Origin: Rhodopirellula islandica
GTDB taxonomy: Bacteria > Planctomycetota > Planctomycetia > Pirellulales > Pirellulaceae
Reading direction: 5' to 3'
DNA: 64,000 bases
Assembly (NCBI RefSeq): GCF_001027925.1
Contig: NZ_LECT01000055.1
Location: forward strand, 62,001 to 126,000
Below are positions 17,926 to 32,900 of this stretch, piece by piece. Both the position numbers and the translations under genes were made by a program. The notes beneath the pieces are model-generated. The model saw only the letters and a program-made list of their open reading frames with translations. It was not told the DNA's origin and ran no database searches. Position 1 is the stretch's first letter. The number at the start of each line of letters is the position of its first letter.

Positions 17926-20900
17926 ACCGACGGCGACACCATCGCTCGGTCCTCCGAGTGATCTGCCCAACAGCGGACACCTGTTGTCCAACCAACGCAG
18001 TGTCGAAAGACGCTGCGTTGGCCATTCGCCAGTCCCCGTCACGCGAACTTCCGTGGCTCACGCAGCGGGGTCACGCCCCGCGATTCAGTCGCATCAGCGC
18101 CGCCAATTCAACCAAGTGGCGAAGCGAATCACAGTGAGCCGTGTAACGCAGACGCGGTCGCAACTTATCGCTCAAGGCTCGACCACCAATCAACAGCGGC
18201 ACGTCCTCTCCGAGTGACTCAGCCAATTGATTTTGAGCGGCGACAAACATGCCTGGTTCGCTGACCGATGAGATGCTCATCCACACCATTTGTGGGTCAT
18301 AGTCGTGAGCCGCTTGAACAAAGCTCTCCATCGGCAGGTCATTGCCCAGACTCGTCGCGTTCCAACCGACTTCTCGCAATGCCAGCTCCACCAACATGGT
18401 GGGCAATTGATAGGGGTCACCTTCGGGCGCCCCTCCAATCGCAACGGGTGCAGTGGCAGACGGAGCGGGGATCTCCGCCCGCAGCTCGTGTATCAGACGC
18501 ATCGCAATTTCGCACCCGCGACGTTCTTGATAGACGTCCAAAGCATTGCAATCCCAAGCCTCGCCAAACCCGTGCATCGCGTCGGTGATCAACGACTCGG
18601 CAGCTTCACTTCGCGTGGCCCCGGACGCCACCTTCTTCGACAGCAGCTCGCGACAGGTGACCTCCTCACCAGCCGCCAGGGCGTCCCGAAATTGTTGGTT
18701 CAGCGGATCGCCAATGCCCTCAATTCGCGTCGTGCGACTGGGCGCCAACTGAGGCAGCCCCAAGACGTCAGGACGAAGCAAGCACCGATCGTTGGCATGC
18801 ACAAACGCTTGCAACGCATCCAAGGTGATTCTTCGGTGGCCGCCCGCTGTCTTGATCACGGGAATCGTGCCTTTGTCGCACCAACGTTTGACCGATGACT
18901 CGCTGACTTCCATCGCAGCGGCAATCTGCTTCGGAGAAAACTGGGGCTGACGAGCTGCCACGGAAACGTCTGGGGCGAGAGGAGGAGAGCGGCCTGAACG
19001 TTTCATGTCATGCATTGAACGTTTCTGATTCCGCCGAGGAACGTTTCCAGTGTAAACGATTGGCAATTGTGAACGATTTCGAACCACCCAATCGACCAAT
19101 TTGGAGCGAAAAACGTTCACCTGAGACCGCAGTTCCGGATCCGCTCGCTGGTTCTGTCTGCAAAATCGGAGCGAATTCGCTTGCGTCTTGTTTCACGCAC
19201 CGCTATACCAATGGACGAAGTGAACGTTTTCATAAACCAAAACGTTCACCGAGAGTTTCTGTTCGGCACATCAATTGCGGAACAGGCGACTCAATGTCCA
19301 TTGGGTTGGAAGAGGAAGTTGGCTCGAAACTGCCGCCTGGCAGCGTCCGCCGTCAGCACCATCTGACTGACCCCACGATTTAGCTACCTGCCACCCAGCC
19401 CAGCCATTCGAGAAGGTCGAAAAATGTCCACCCTCACCGCATCGTCCGTCCCCGCCCGTCGCCCTGCTTGGCTCCAGAGTCCTGAGTTGTCACTGGCTGT
19501 GATGGAGGTTCAGCCTCTGTTGTCCGATCATTCCGAAGCGGACACCAAGACACTTCAACGCCTCACGAAACGACGCCTGCGAGAAGAAATTGACTTCATC
19601 TCGAATGAACGTTTCACCATGGCTCGCGAAGGCAAGCGGATTTTCTCTTCGGAACTGGGGCTGGCACCACGTGAAACGGCGTTGGGGATCGCGACGATCC
19701 GTCGAAGCGGGGTGGATCTTCCGATTCACCTGGGTCGACTTTGCGAGGCGCCGTTGCTGAAGCCTGAACAAGAAAAGATGCTGTTCGAGCGAATGAACTA
19801 CCTGCTGCAACAGGCCGCGATTCATCGCAGCGTTCTCAACCCAGAGCGTCCCTCTCGGCATCGCTTGGAACTGATTGATTTGCTGGTCGCCTTGGCCGAC
19901 TGGCATCGCGACCGGATTGTCGAAGCCAACTTGCGGTTGGTGTTTTCGATCGTCAAGAAGTTCGTCAATCCCAACAACACGTTTGACGATTTGCTCAGCG
20001 ACGGAATTGTGGCGTTGATCCGTGCTGTCGAAAAGTTCGACTTCGATCGCGGGTTCCGGTTCAGCACCTACGCGACCCAAGTTGTTCGTCGAAACTCCTA
20101 TCGAACCGTTGTGTTGAATCAGCAGGAACGTCAAAGGGTCCAAGGGGGACTGCAAGACATGGACATCGATCTGAAAGAGGAAGAACATTCTTCGGCGATC
20201 AGCGAAAAACGCTGGCACGAATTGCGAAGCCGCTTGAGCGTGATGATGGGCGACTTGGACCGTCGAGAAAAATTCATCATTCGCGCCCGCTTCTCTCTCG
20301 GACCTCACCGGAAAGTTCACACGCTGCAATCGTTGGCGGATCGGCTGGGTGTTTCCAAGGAACGCGTCCGCCAGTTGGAACGACGCGCGATGGACAAGTT
20401 ACGAGCGATGGCCGGCGACGCTCAACTGGCGGAATTGGAAGCCTGATTGAGCGTGCTTTCTCCAACCAACCGCGACGACGACCAATCCGGTCCCCCTTCG
20501 CAATCAGCGGTTCAGCCGCCCAGCGTTGCCGAGCAAGGCCGCTCAGATGGACTTCCCGCCGAGTGCCAACCCCAACCGGGAACGCAGCACTACGTCGCGC
20601 GAGTTGACCTGCCCGTCAGCATCGACGAGGCATTTGCGTATCACGAACGCCCCGGTTGTTTGAACCGACTCACGCCGCCGTGGGAACACGTCCAACTCGA
20701 ATACTCGGATCAATCCCTGGCTCCCGGCAGTCGCGTGATCTTGAAAACCAAAATCGCCGGGATCCCGGTGCGCTGGCGAGCCCGGCACGTGTGGTGCAAT
20801 CCTCCCCATGGCTTCGCCGACGTCCAGGACACTGGTCCTTTTTCGCGGTGGTGCCATCAGCATCGATTTGAATCTTTGGCACCCAACCGTTCCCAGCTGA

Positions 20901-23900
20901 CCGACGCGATCGAGTACAAACTGCCTGCGGGAATGGCGGGCAAATTGCTCGGAAGCGGCAAGGCCCGCCGGACCATCGAAGCGATGTTCGCGTACCGCCA
21001 CCGAGTCACTCAGGATGATTTGCAGATGTTGGTCGATTACCCCATGAGTCCAAAAACGATTGCGGTCTCCGGAGCCAGCGGCTTGGTGGGCGGTGGCCTG
21101 TGCACACTGCTGAGTTTGCTAGGCCACAAAGTCGTCACCATCACCCGGGACGAGCACGGCACAGTTGATGAACATGGCATGCCCGACGCGATCGCCGCCT
21201 GGGGCAGCCCGTCCGAAATGGAAAAGTTTGAATCGGTCGATGTGGTCGTTCATCTGGCGGGCAAGTCCATCGCTGGAAAGCGCTGGACTCCCGAGGTCAA
21301 ACAACAAATCCGTGACAGCCGCGTCGAGAAGACACGTGCTCTCTGCGAAGGGCTTGCCCAGCTGAAACAGAAGCCCGCTGTTGTGATCTGTGCCTCGGCA
21401 ACGGGATTCTACGGCGACCGCGGCGAAGAAATTTTGACCGAGAACTCCTCCTGCGGAGACGACTTTCTGTCCGACGTGGCTGGTCAGTGGGAAGACGCTT
21501 GCCAACCGGCTCGCGAAGCAGGAATCCGAGTGGTCAACACGCGGTTCGGAATGGTGCTTTCTCCTCAGGGCGGCGCCCTACAGCAAATGCTGCTGCCGGC
21601 CAAACTGATGGGTGGCAAACTGGGCAGTGGAAACCAGTGGTGGTCCTGGATCGCACTGGACGATGTGCTGGGCGCGATCGTCCACTGCATCCACCAGGAC
21701 GAGATCTCAGGTCCAGTCAACTTTGTGGCGCCGGAACCCATCCGAAATCACGAATTCGCCAAGACCTTGGGCGACGTTTTGAATCGGCCGGCAATCTTCC
21801 CGGCACCCAAGTTCGCTCTCCGGTTGGCGCTCGGCGAGATGGCGGAGGTGTTGCTGCTGGCCAGTTCGCGTGCCGTCCCAGAACGTTTGCAGCAATCCGG
21901 TTACGCATTTCGCTATCCCGATTTGAAGGATTGCTTGCGGTCACTGCTCGGAAAAGAAGGCAAACCGTCGGAACCCGTCGCCTCATGAACGCCAACCTGC
22001 TGTTTCTTTTGAACGCTTTGTCGACCTGGTACATGGTCGGGCTGATCTGGATGGTCCAGCTCGTTCACTACAAGATGTTCGATCGTGTTGGCGAGGATGT
22101 CTTTGCCCGGTACGCGACCGACCACGCGAGACTGATCACGCCGGTCGTTGCGATCCCGATGCTGATTGAAATCGCCACGGCGGTCGGGTTGCTGTTCTCG
22201 CGGCCTGGTAATCTTTCGATGACTTGGGCTGCGGTGGGATTGGGGTTGGTTGTCCTGATCTGGGCCAGCACCGCGGCACTGCAAGTCCCGGCTCACGGCA
22301 AGTTGGCATCCGGGTTCCAGGCGGACGTTTACACGACACTGGTGACAACCAATTGGATTCGAACCGTCGGCTGGTCGATCCGCGGCTTTCTTGTGGGCTG
22401 GGCGTTTTGGACGTTGCTCCCGTCGAGCGGTTGAGAGCGTCTTCCCAAACCAGCCTGAAAACAGCGTCGCACGCAATGAGTGTCGAGCGGATTGAATTCA
22501 GCTAAGATGGGGTGTCGACGAAGGACGACTTCGCCGCCGTTAGCCCCCCATCTCCCTCCCCATTCCCGCCTTCACTTTCTTTATGTCCCAAAAAATGTTT
22601 GGATCGCTGCTGCTCGCGATCACAGTCTGCTTCGGAACCCTTGGTTCCGTCTCCCCCGTTCACGCCGACCAACCGGTTCAATTGATCTTTGACACGGACC
22701 TTGGAAACGACGTCGACGACGCGTTGGCCATGGGCGTCATCCATTCCTTGCAGTCGCGTGGCGAGTGCGAATTGCTGGCCGTGACGCTCACCAAAGACCA
22801 TGAACTGGCTGCCCCTTTCGCAGACGTGGTCAACACGTTTTATGGACGCGGTGACATTCCGATTGGTGTGTGCCGCAGTGACGTCACCAACAGCGAAGGA
22901 CGTTTCAACGGACTGGCTGCGATCAAGGATGACGGAAAAGACCGTTACCCGCATGACTTGCGAAGCGGCAAAGACGCTCCCGATGCGGTCGAGGTTTTAC
23001 GTCGGGTGCTCGCCCAAGCGGAAGACCACAGCGTCGTGATCGCGCAAGTTGGATTCTCAACCAACTTAGCCAACCTGCTCGATTCCCCCGCGGACGATCT
23101 CAGCCCACTGCCCGGCAAAGAGCTCGTCAAGAAGAAAGTGCAGCGTCTCAGTGTGATGGCGGGTGCGTTCGAACAGATCAAGAACAACAAAGGTCAGCCC
23201 TACGACCACAAAGAATACAACGTCATCAAAGACATTCCGGCTGCACAAAAGCTCGCCAAAGAATGGCCAACACCGATACTATGGAGTGGCTACGAGATCG
23301 GAATCGCGCTTCGTTACCCTCATGAAAGCATTGAGCAAGACTACGGCTACGTCGAGCACCATCCTTTGGCTGAAGCCTACATCGCCTACAACCCACCGCC
23401 TCACGATCGTCCGACTTGGGACCTGACTTGCGTTCTGCAACTGGTCCGTCCCGATCGTGACTACTTCGGTTTGACTTCCGTTGGAAAGGTCACCGTTGCC
23501 GACGATGGTTTGACAACGTTCGCCGAGGACGCCAACGGCCGCGACCAGTACTTCACTCTCAACGACGCACAAATCGCGAGAACACTGGAAGCACTGCAAT
23601 TGCTTTCCAGCGAACCGCCACACGCCATTCGTTGAGACTTGCCACGCACGATCCTCGATTGCTCCGCGGTCGGCCATCCCGGCCGCGAAGTGATCAGGGT
23701 CACCTCCATTCGAATGCAGTTCGTTCTGTTCCCATTTTCTTCTCGATCCACTTCCAGTTGGCGAATGACATGAGTTCGCAGCAAAGGATGTCTGGTTCGA
23801 AGGCTCCAAAAGGATTTTGAAAGCCGTGATCGCGAGATTGATCTCCCTTCGCTGCGATCACTGCGGCGCGCCGATCGACGTGAAGCCCAAGGCCAAGTTC

Positions 23901-26900
23901 GTGACCTGCGGCTATTGCCACGCCAGCCTGGCGATTCATCACACTGGCTCGTCGTACTCCACCGAGTTGATCGAGGACCTGAAAGAAACGACCAGTGCAC
24001 TCGTCAAAGATGTTGCGTTGATCAAACACAACGCTGCACTGGATCGCCTTGATGAACAGTGGGAGCGGTGGCGTTTGCAAACGCTGGGCACCAACAAACA
24101 CGGGCGTCAGATCACCCAGCCACCCAACCCAGTCGTTTCCATCTTCGGCTTCGGTTTTGTGTTCGTCTTTGCGTTGGTCTGGACCGGCATGGCGGCGAGA
24201 ATGTTCGCCCCCATGGCCTTGTTCGGGATGGTCTTCTTGGTCATGGCTGTCGTGGGGCTGTTCCGTTCGTTCTCCAAGACCAACGAATACCACGCCAAGC
24301 GACAACGCTACATGCAGGAACGTCAGTCGCTGGTCGAACAGATTCAAAACGGCGACTGAACGCCCTGGGAGGGATGTGTGCTTCTCAGTCTCACCAACCG
24401 AGCACGTGAGCAAACACGAGTGGCGCACAAATCGTCGCGTCGCTTTGGATCATGAACTTCGGCGAGTCGGCATCGATTTTGTACCACGTGATCTTTTCGT
24501 TCGGCACAGCGCCGCTGTAACCGCCGTAGCTGGTCGTTGCATCGCTGATTTGGCAGAAATACCCCCACAACGGAATGTCTCGTTTGAGGTCTTGAATCAA
24601 CATCGGGACGACACAGATCGGGAAGTCGCCCGCGATCCCGCCGCCGATTTGGAAGAAGCCGATGGGGTCCTGCATCGTGGCTTGGTACCACTCCGCCAGT
24701 TGCTGCATTTGCTTTGTGCCCGTCGCATACGCCCCGTGCCCGGAAACGCTGCCGTCGATGACGTGCGAGGTGTAAATGTTCCCCAGCGTGGAGTCCTCAA
24801 ACCCGGGCGTGAAAATCGGAATGCCCGCATCCTTTGCCGCTGCGACCCAGCTGTCTTCCCGAGGCACCTGGTAGTGCTGAACCAGCCCTTCATCATCCAA
24901 AAGATCGAACATGAACTCGGCAGGCATGCGAGCGGCATTCTCAACCGCCGCCTTTTGCCACATGGGCACCAAGCGATCCTCTAGGTGCCGCATCACGGTT
25001 TCGGGAATGCAAGTGTCAGTGACACGGTTGAACCCACGATCGCGAAGTTTGACTTCGTCTTCCGCCGAAAGAGCTCGCCAGTTGGCAACGATTTCGTATT
25101 CGTCGTGAGCGACCAAGTTGAAGATATCTTCTTCCAAGTTCGCCGCCGTGCATGTTACGGCGTGGACCTTTCCCTTGCGGATCATTTCGGCCAGCGACAG
25201 CCCCAATTCTCCCGTGCTCATGGCGCCGGCCAGTGTCACCATCATCTTGCCCCCGCCGTCAACAAAGTCCCCATAGGCCTTTGCCGAGGCCAACAATTCC
25301 CGGGCATTGAAGTGGCGAAAATGCGTTTCCAAAAATTGCGTGACATTCATGAAAATTCGACAACCCATACAAGAAGAGACAAAGCACCCAAATTGACAGA
25401 AGCGGTCAACCGCCGCTTCCGTTCAGAACGATCCCCATCGGACCGATGCGTCGAAACGCAAAAAAAAGACGTTGGGCGATGGCGCCGAATCTTACCGTTC
25501 TGCGGAGTCAGTGTCGTCAGGGGATCACTAGGCGTTTTCGTTCATGAAAACTCTTCGAACAGCCGTTGCAGTGACAGGGAACACCAAGCAATTTGAATGC
25601 AAATTGGAAACAGAAGCGAAACATTTTGCGTCGCCCGATGTTGGATCCACTATGAACAAGCTGCCTACCAGACAAGTCACTTTGAAGTCGGCTCAGCGTC
25701 GATGGATACGGACGATCGCGACGCTGGCCATTCTCGGAACGCTATTCGGAATGGCTTGGAAACCGCGATTGGTGACCGAAAACTTCCTGCGGGATGCCAC
25801 GGACTTGATGGTCGCGGAAACGGACCTTTCGCCCATTGGAGCCCCCTTGGCAGATTCGATTGCCATGGGACAGGCAGTGCCAAACACACCTCGCCCTCGG
25901 CATGGATGGTACGTCGGCGGATTCCCTTTGGACGCTTACCAAGCACGGTTCTCAGAGAATGAAGGGCAGGATGGCTTGGAGAACTGGAGCACGTTGGGTT
26001 TGGGATTGGCGATTGACCTTTGGTTTTGCATCGGCTTGCTCGCTTTGGCTGGCCACGCCGCCTACCACGTCCGTCCCGGGCAATCACCTTGGAACGTCCT
26101 GTGGTCCCCCAAGCAGACCGAAAACACTCGTTACCGTCGCGCTTTGCTGAGCATTGTGTCGGTGGGCTTGGTGGTTTCTGCCTGGCACTTTTATTCCACC
26201 CAACGCACTCTGCAAACGTTGAACGATGAATCGCGAGTCACTCTGGCTCGGTCGACCAACCATCCATTGGTCGCTCGATTGCCTCTCGTTCTTCGCGGTC
26301 CTTGGACCCACGCGGTTCACGTCCAGTGCCTCCCTGAATCCGACATGCAGTCGATTGATTGGAGCGACTACCCATCGATTCAGTTCATTTCACTGCAAGG
26401 CGACATCGATCCGCAGACACTTCAATCGATTCAAGAAAATCCCTGGGTCACCGGCCTCCGCTGGTCGAACATCCCGAGCATTGAAAGTGCGAACACGGTC
26501 CTCGAACGCTTGCCGTCGCTTCGCAGCCTCTCGCTCTCATTCAAAAACATCGAGACGTCCACGGAACTTGGTCCCGCCCCGAAGCTTCAAGTGCAGTCTC
26601 TGACGAGTCTGGCGTCGTTGTCATTGCGTCGCATTCCGGGCACCGCACTATGCACCGATGAGTTGTTGGTTCCCTCACTGACCTCGTTGGAAATCCAAAC
26701 CATTGGCCCCAGCGTTGATTCATGGTTGTTCGAAGAATCCAACAATCTGAAGTCGCTCTCGATTCGTCACCTGCGGCGGGCTGACGAAAGGAATCCGCGT
26801 GCATCCGAACTGACGGTTCGCCTGATGCCTGCCTTGACGGAACTGTCCGTGGACGCGGGCATTCCCATCCATCTCCGCCTGCTAGAACTGCCACGTTTGC

Positions 26901-29900
26901 GCAATGTGCAGGGGATCGGTGCGATGACCTCTTCGATGGACTGGTCGGAATACGAAAACGGCTTCATCGTGTGGGTATCGTCGCTGAAGATGTCCGGCCT
27001 CAGTTCGCTCTCGAGCCTGGATTTAGCGGGCGAGAATTTTGACCAGTGGGAAGTGTCGGAATGCCCCCGATTGCACACCGTTCGCGTCAAGCACCCACGC
27101 GCCGGTGGAAACGGGCGTTTCCGTCGCAGCGTGCATGGTTGGGAAGCGTCTCCTGAATTCGTTGACGCTCGATTGTTCGCTGCCATGGCATCGGGAACCC
27201 CTCTTCCCAAACGAAAGTCGCCCAAGGGGTTGATGGCCTTTGCAGCCTCGCTCCCTTCGCTTCAATCATTGAACCTGCATGGCATGAATCTGACCACGTG
27301 CGAGTTGTCAAAACTCCAAGCGTGTTCCTTCCTGAAGACCCTGACGCTGGACCATTGCGGAATTGAGTCGGATCAGCTGGATGAACTTTGCAACGTCAGT
27401 TCGCTCCGAGAACTATCCGTCTCAGGAGCCGACATTGACCCGGAGGTGGTCCCTCGCCTGCTAGCCATGCACAACCACTGGGAAGTTTTGGAATTGCCGT
27501 GGGAAGAACTCCAATCCATCCGGATCATTGACCAGCCCAAATTGAGACGCGCCTTCACCTCAAGAACCTTGCGAGCCAAACACATCGAATTGGTGAACCT
27601 GGACTCGTTGGCCAGCCGATTGCGCATCGCACCTGGCGCCGAAACCATCCGTGTCGTCAATCTTCCCAGCCTGACCGATATCTCCATTCGCCGGCCAAAG
27701 ACAAAGGACATCGTGATCCAAAATGTCCCCCGTCTCCTCTCCTTCACACTTGAACGAGGCGTGCTGACATCGTCGACGCTCAGCAGCCTGACGCAAAGTC
27801 GCCAACTGCACTCGCTGATTCTGCCTGGCAGCCGTTATCCCCAGGGATTGGCCAAACACTTCCTGTGCTGGCCCGGCCTGCAGGAATTCAACGCCATCGC
27901 CACACCACTGCGTGACGATGATTTGCGAGACTTGCCGAACCTGAAGAACCTTCGGCGTTTGCGTTTGGATGACACGGCATTGACGGCGAAAGGCATTTCG
28001 ATCTTGGCACGCTGCGATCACCTGCAAAGCGTGTCATTGCTCGGTCTGGATCTGTCTAGCACCGCACTGGAACCCTTGATGGCTCTTTCATGGCTGATGG
28101 AGCTGTCGGTCAATGATGCGGTTCCACTGCCTGAAGCTCTTCAATCCATCCGGCTGACTCCAGACGACTGGGCCACCCAAAAAGCCCAACCGCATTTGGT
28201 TGGAAACTGGCCCAACGGACTCAGAACGAGTGTTGACCGCGGGAAGAATTTGGTTCGACGTGGACCGCAGCATGGGCAGCGTTTGAATTGGGTGACCACT
28301 GAAGAAACGGATTCCAACGAATCGCTGGACTCACAACAGGTGACTCTGACGACTGATGCAACGTGACCAGAACACCTGCGGTGGCAAACAAATACATGTG
28401 CACCATCGCAATGATGCCGACTTCGTGGAACATCCCGTTGCACACGTAACCGCTGAGCAATCCCAGCATCAAGATGCCAACGGTTCGGCGGTAGTCTTCG
28501 GTGCCCTCGTCCAACAACGTCGCTCGCATCTCTGACCTCGTCGAGTCAGCATGTTTGGCGGACGCAAACTGCCAGGCAAGACAAAACAGCACCGTCAACA
28601 GCAACAGGTGCAGGCTGAAGCCGATCAACCCCAAATCGACCAACACCGACAAGAAGACGTTGTGTTGCATGTAGGGCCGGGCGGATTCCAACGGCACGCC
28701 GTGGCGTCGAATCGCGTGATAGGGTTCCGCCGCATCAAAGTAGTGACCATACCCGTGCCCGCCGAGAGGCCGGTCCAAGAACATCTCGTAAGCAACCAAA
28801 GCCAGCAAAGGTCGCAACTCCACACTCTTGGCAGCGTCCGCAGCACTCAATGCTTTGTCGCGTTTCATGCTCATGATTTGATCCTTCAGTCCCATCGCCA
28901 TCGCGCCGCTGAAGACGACCACACCGGCGAGAGCCACGATCCGAATCCGGCGAGGGACATAAATCAACCCGATGCCCCCGATCGCCGCGATCGCCCCCAA
29001 CCAAACGCTCCGCGTCAAAGTTGAATAGCAACCCGCCAGCATCAACAATGCCAGCAATGCGTACCAAGCCTTGCCATGGCGTCCGCATTCCAAGAAGCGA
29101 CTGGCACAAGCGGCCAATGCCATGGTTAGCAAAATCCCATTCCCAGCGGGATTGAGCAACGGGCCTCGTCCACGACCATAGAATTCCCAGATTTCCGGAT
29201 CGTTGATAAACCGAGGGAACACCAAAGCGCGAACATCCAGCATTTCCATCACGCCAGTGAACGCAAGGTACGCCCCCAACCCAATCAACACGGTCACCAT
29301 CCGGCGAATGTCTTGCGGCGTGAACGTCGCTGTTCGCATCACCCCATACAAGCTGCACGGCAGCGCCATGTAAAACAACCACCGAGCAATCGGTGGCTGG
29401 GCGTCGCCAAACATTCCAAATCGCAAGCAGCTCAGCAGCCCCACCGCGACAAATCCAAACACGATGCCATCGGTTCGGGTCAGCGCGGGCAATTGGTTCT
29501 CACCCGTCAGAACGCGAAAAATCGTGACTCCGATCACTGCGGCCCAAAGCAATCGGTCCAGACTGATTTGAATGACTCCGTTGAACGCGAAAAAGGCTGG
29601 CCCAAAGACCGTTCCTAAAAACAACACGGCCATCACCAACGTCCAGGTGCGGGCGCCGCGAAGCATCGGGATCGACCACGGAATGATCGCCAACAGAATC
29701 AAGATGAGAAGCAAGGTCATGTCGAACCTTAGCTCATTCGAGACAGCACTCGGCAAATCCAATCGAGTTTTGTCGCCCTCGCCAATCATCCACTTTAACG
29801 ATTGCGACGATTCTGTTGATTGTGCGTGTCACGACGGTCGCACGCATCCAACTCATTCTCCCGAGCGAAACGTTCGATTCGATTGAACGGGCGATCCATC

Positions 29901-32900
29901 GTTGGCACGCTTCCCACTCCGTCATCCCGCTCGCGTCAGGAAACCACGTGCCGCGCCGCGAAAAATCTTGTCGCCTCTCCGTCGCACGGGCGTTCTGCAC
30001 GAGCATTCTCGCCTGGGTATGCGTGATGAGCGTGGCAGGTTGCTCGCATCCCATGCGAGCGTTGGTCGGTGGGAACATGCGGATCGATGGCGACATGGGT
30101 GTCCAAGGAGACATGGGTGTCGACGGCGACATCAACATGAACGGCACGATGACCACGGTCAGCAAGACCGACAACACCGCCTCACCTATCCGTCCGGTTG
30201 AGATCGACGCCGCGTCGCCTGGTTCCAACTCACGAATCGCGATTGTGGATGTGGACGGGTTGCTGATCGACCGCAACTTCAGCGGGTTTGGCTCGATGGG
30301 AGAGAATCCTGTCGCCCTGTTTCGCGAAAAGATGCGTTGGATCGAATCCGACCCCACCATCTCCGCCGTTGTCCTGCGGATCAATTCGCCCGGGGGAGGC
30401 GTGACGGCCTCGGACATGCTGGCTCACCAGCTTCAGCACCTCAAGAAGGCACGTGGTATCCCTGTCGTTGCCTGCTTGATGACCACCGGAACTGGGGGCG
30501 CGTACTACCTGGCCACCCATGCCGATGCCATCGTCGCGCACCCAACCTCGGTTGTTGGCGGCATCGGCGTGATCTTGAACAACTACAACATGGAAGACAC
30601 GCTGGGCCAGTTCAACATTGTTTCCCTGCCGATCAAATCGGGAGACAAAATCGACGTTGGATCGCCCGAACGAATGATGCAACGCGAAGAGCGTGATTTG
30701 TTGCAAGCGATGGCCGATGAATTCCACGAACGTTTCATTGCACAAGTCCGCTCATCCCGTGGAGATCGTTTGGTGGTCACCAGCGGCACCAACGCAGCGA
30801 ACATGGACGAATTGGAAGACGCGGACGGGGAAATGCCGGAGGATGAACCCGGCGACCTGATTCCGTTTGATGGCCGCGTGGTTTCCGGACAGCAAGCTCG
30901 CTCACTGGGATTGGTCGACCAAACCGGGTACCTCGACGACGCCGTGTCACTGGCTGGAAGCATGGCGGGTCTTTCGTCTTCGCCCGCCTTGGTTCTTCTG
31001 CGTCGAGACAACGACCGAGCGATGTCTGAATTTGATGTCACACCCAATGTTCCGATGACTTCGATCTTGCCCATTCAGTTGCCGGGTTTGGATCGCAGTG
31101 CGATGCCAACGTTCCTGTATTTGTGGCAACCCGACCCGAGCATTGTCACCGCCAACGGCGGCTGATTCCGATTTCGAGTCAATTTGAACTCAGGAACTCA
31201 TGCCCCAGCTCTTGACCGTGTTCTTCCAATCCGCGGTCAAGGCGGAACACAGGTAGCCGATGTTGGACATGTAGCGAGGCACCAACCGTTTGGGGTCGCT
31301 GAGCATTCGATAGGCCCACTCCATCCCAATGCTTTGAAAGATTTTGGGGGCGCGTTTCGCGGTCCCGGCCAAAAAGTCGAACGAAGCCCCCAGCTGAATG
31401 CTGACGGGCACACCGATGCGAGCGGCATGTTCAGCAATCCATTGTTCCCCTTTGGGTTGCCCAAACGCAACGAACAACAGGTCCGTTCCGGCCTCACGAA
31501 TTCTCGCGTCTTGAGCCGCCTGTTCATCCGGCTTCAAATCGCGAAAGGGCGGCGATTCGCAACCAGCGATTCGCAGACCTGGATACATGGCTTTCAATCG
31601 CTGGGACGCTTTTTCGGCAACACCGGGTGCACCGCCTAAGAAGTAGACACGATGACCACGCTGGGCCGCCCGTCCGCACAAGTGAATGATCAGTTCGCTG
31701 CCAGCGACTCGTTCGGGAAGTGGTCGGTCGGTCAATTTGCTGCGAGCCACGATCGGTTGCCCGTCCGCCAACACCAGTGCCGCCCGATGAGTGATCTGTT
31801 GCAACTGCGTTGACCGGTGATGCAGCATGCAATAATTCAGGTTCGCCGTGATCACGTACTGAGGCGTTCCAGCGATGATCAATTGATCGATCGCATCGAC
31901 CGATTGCCACATGTCCAAGCGATCAAAGGGCACATCCCAAACGTTCACGGTGTCGCGAACAAAAGGAGGAGCTGTCGCGACCGAGGCTTCGGGTTGCGTC
32001 AGAACCGTGGTTCCGAATCGTGGCCCCGATTGAAATTTGCCCTTGGCTTCTTGCGAGGCTGGTGGCACCACCACCGGCGAGGCTGAGGTGGACGAAGCGG
32101 GATAAGAACTGACGGAAGAAGCCGAATTCATGGCGGAGCGTATTCGATGAGTGGTTGAAAAATCGTTCCAACCGCGACAATCGGTGCTCCCGTCATTCTG
32201 AGAGTGACCGTGCCGCGATAGACTGCACTTTCAACCCTACGTCACGTTTTCTGCCGCAACGCAAATTTGGTCCCAAGCAACGCATGCTGATCTTCACGCT
32301 GGAAGGATTCACCCCCGCTGCGATCTCCGCCTACGGGTCGTCTTGGAATCGAACCCCCGCTATCGATCGCCTGGCGGCCGAAGGCACCACGTGGAACCGA
32401 GCGATCACGCCGGTCACCGATCCACTGGAACAATGGGACCGGTGGGCGAACACGCTGGCGGAGACGCCACAGTCAAACCACATCGTCGTGATCACCGACG
32501 ACCCGCGATTGCTGGAACGAGATTCCGCCGCCGTGTTCGAAGAGATCATTTTGCTGGAAAGCGACGTGCCGACGGCACCCGACGCGGACGATGAATCCGA
32601 CACAATTGATATCGAGGACACCTCCATCGGTCGCTTGACCGCCCTCGCTGCGGACCGAATCGCACAAGGCGACTCGGTCTGGCTGCACACGCGTTTCCTC
32701 ACGCATTGTTGGGACGCCCCTCGCGAACTCAGCGACGACACCATCGCGGACGAACCCAGCTACTACGACGAGGAATCCGGGGAGGACCTTCCGGCAGACG
32801 AACTCGGCGCCGACCATGATCCCGTGCCCTTCATCGTCGAATCAGCCACTCCGCCAAACCATTCCATGACCGCGGACGACGATCCGGACTGGATCACCAC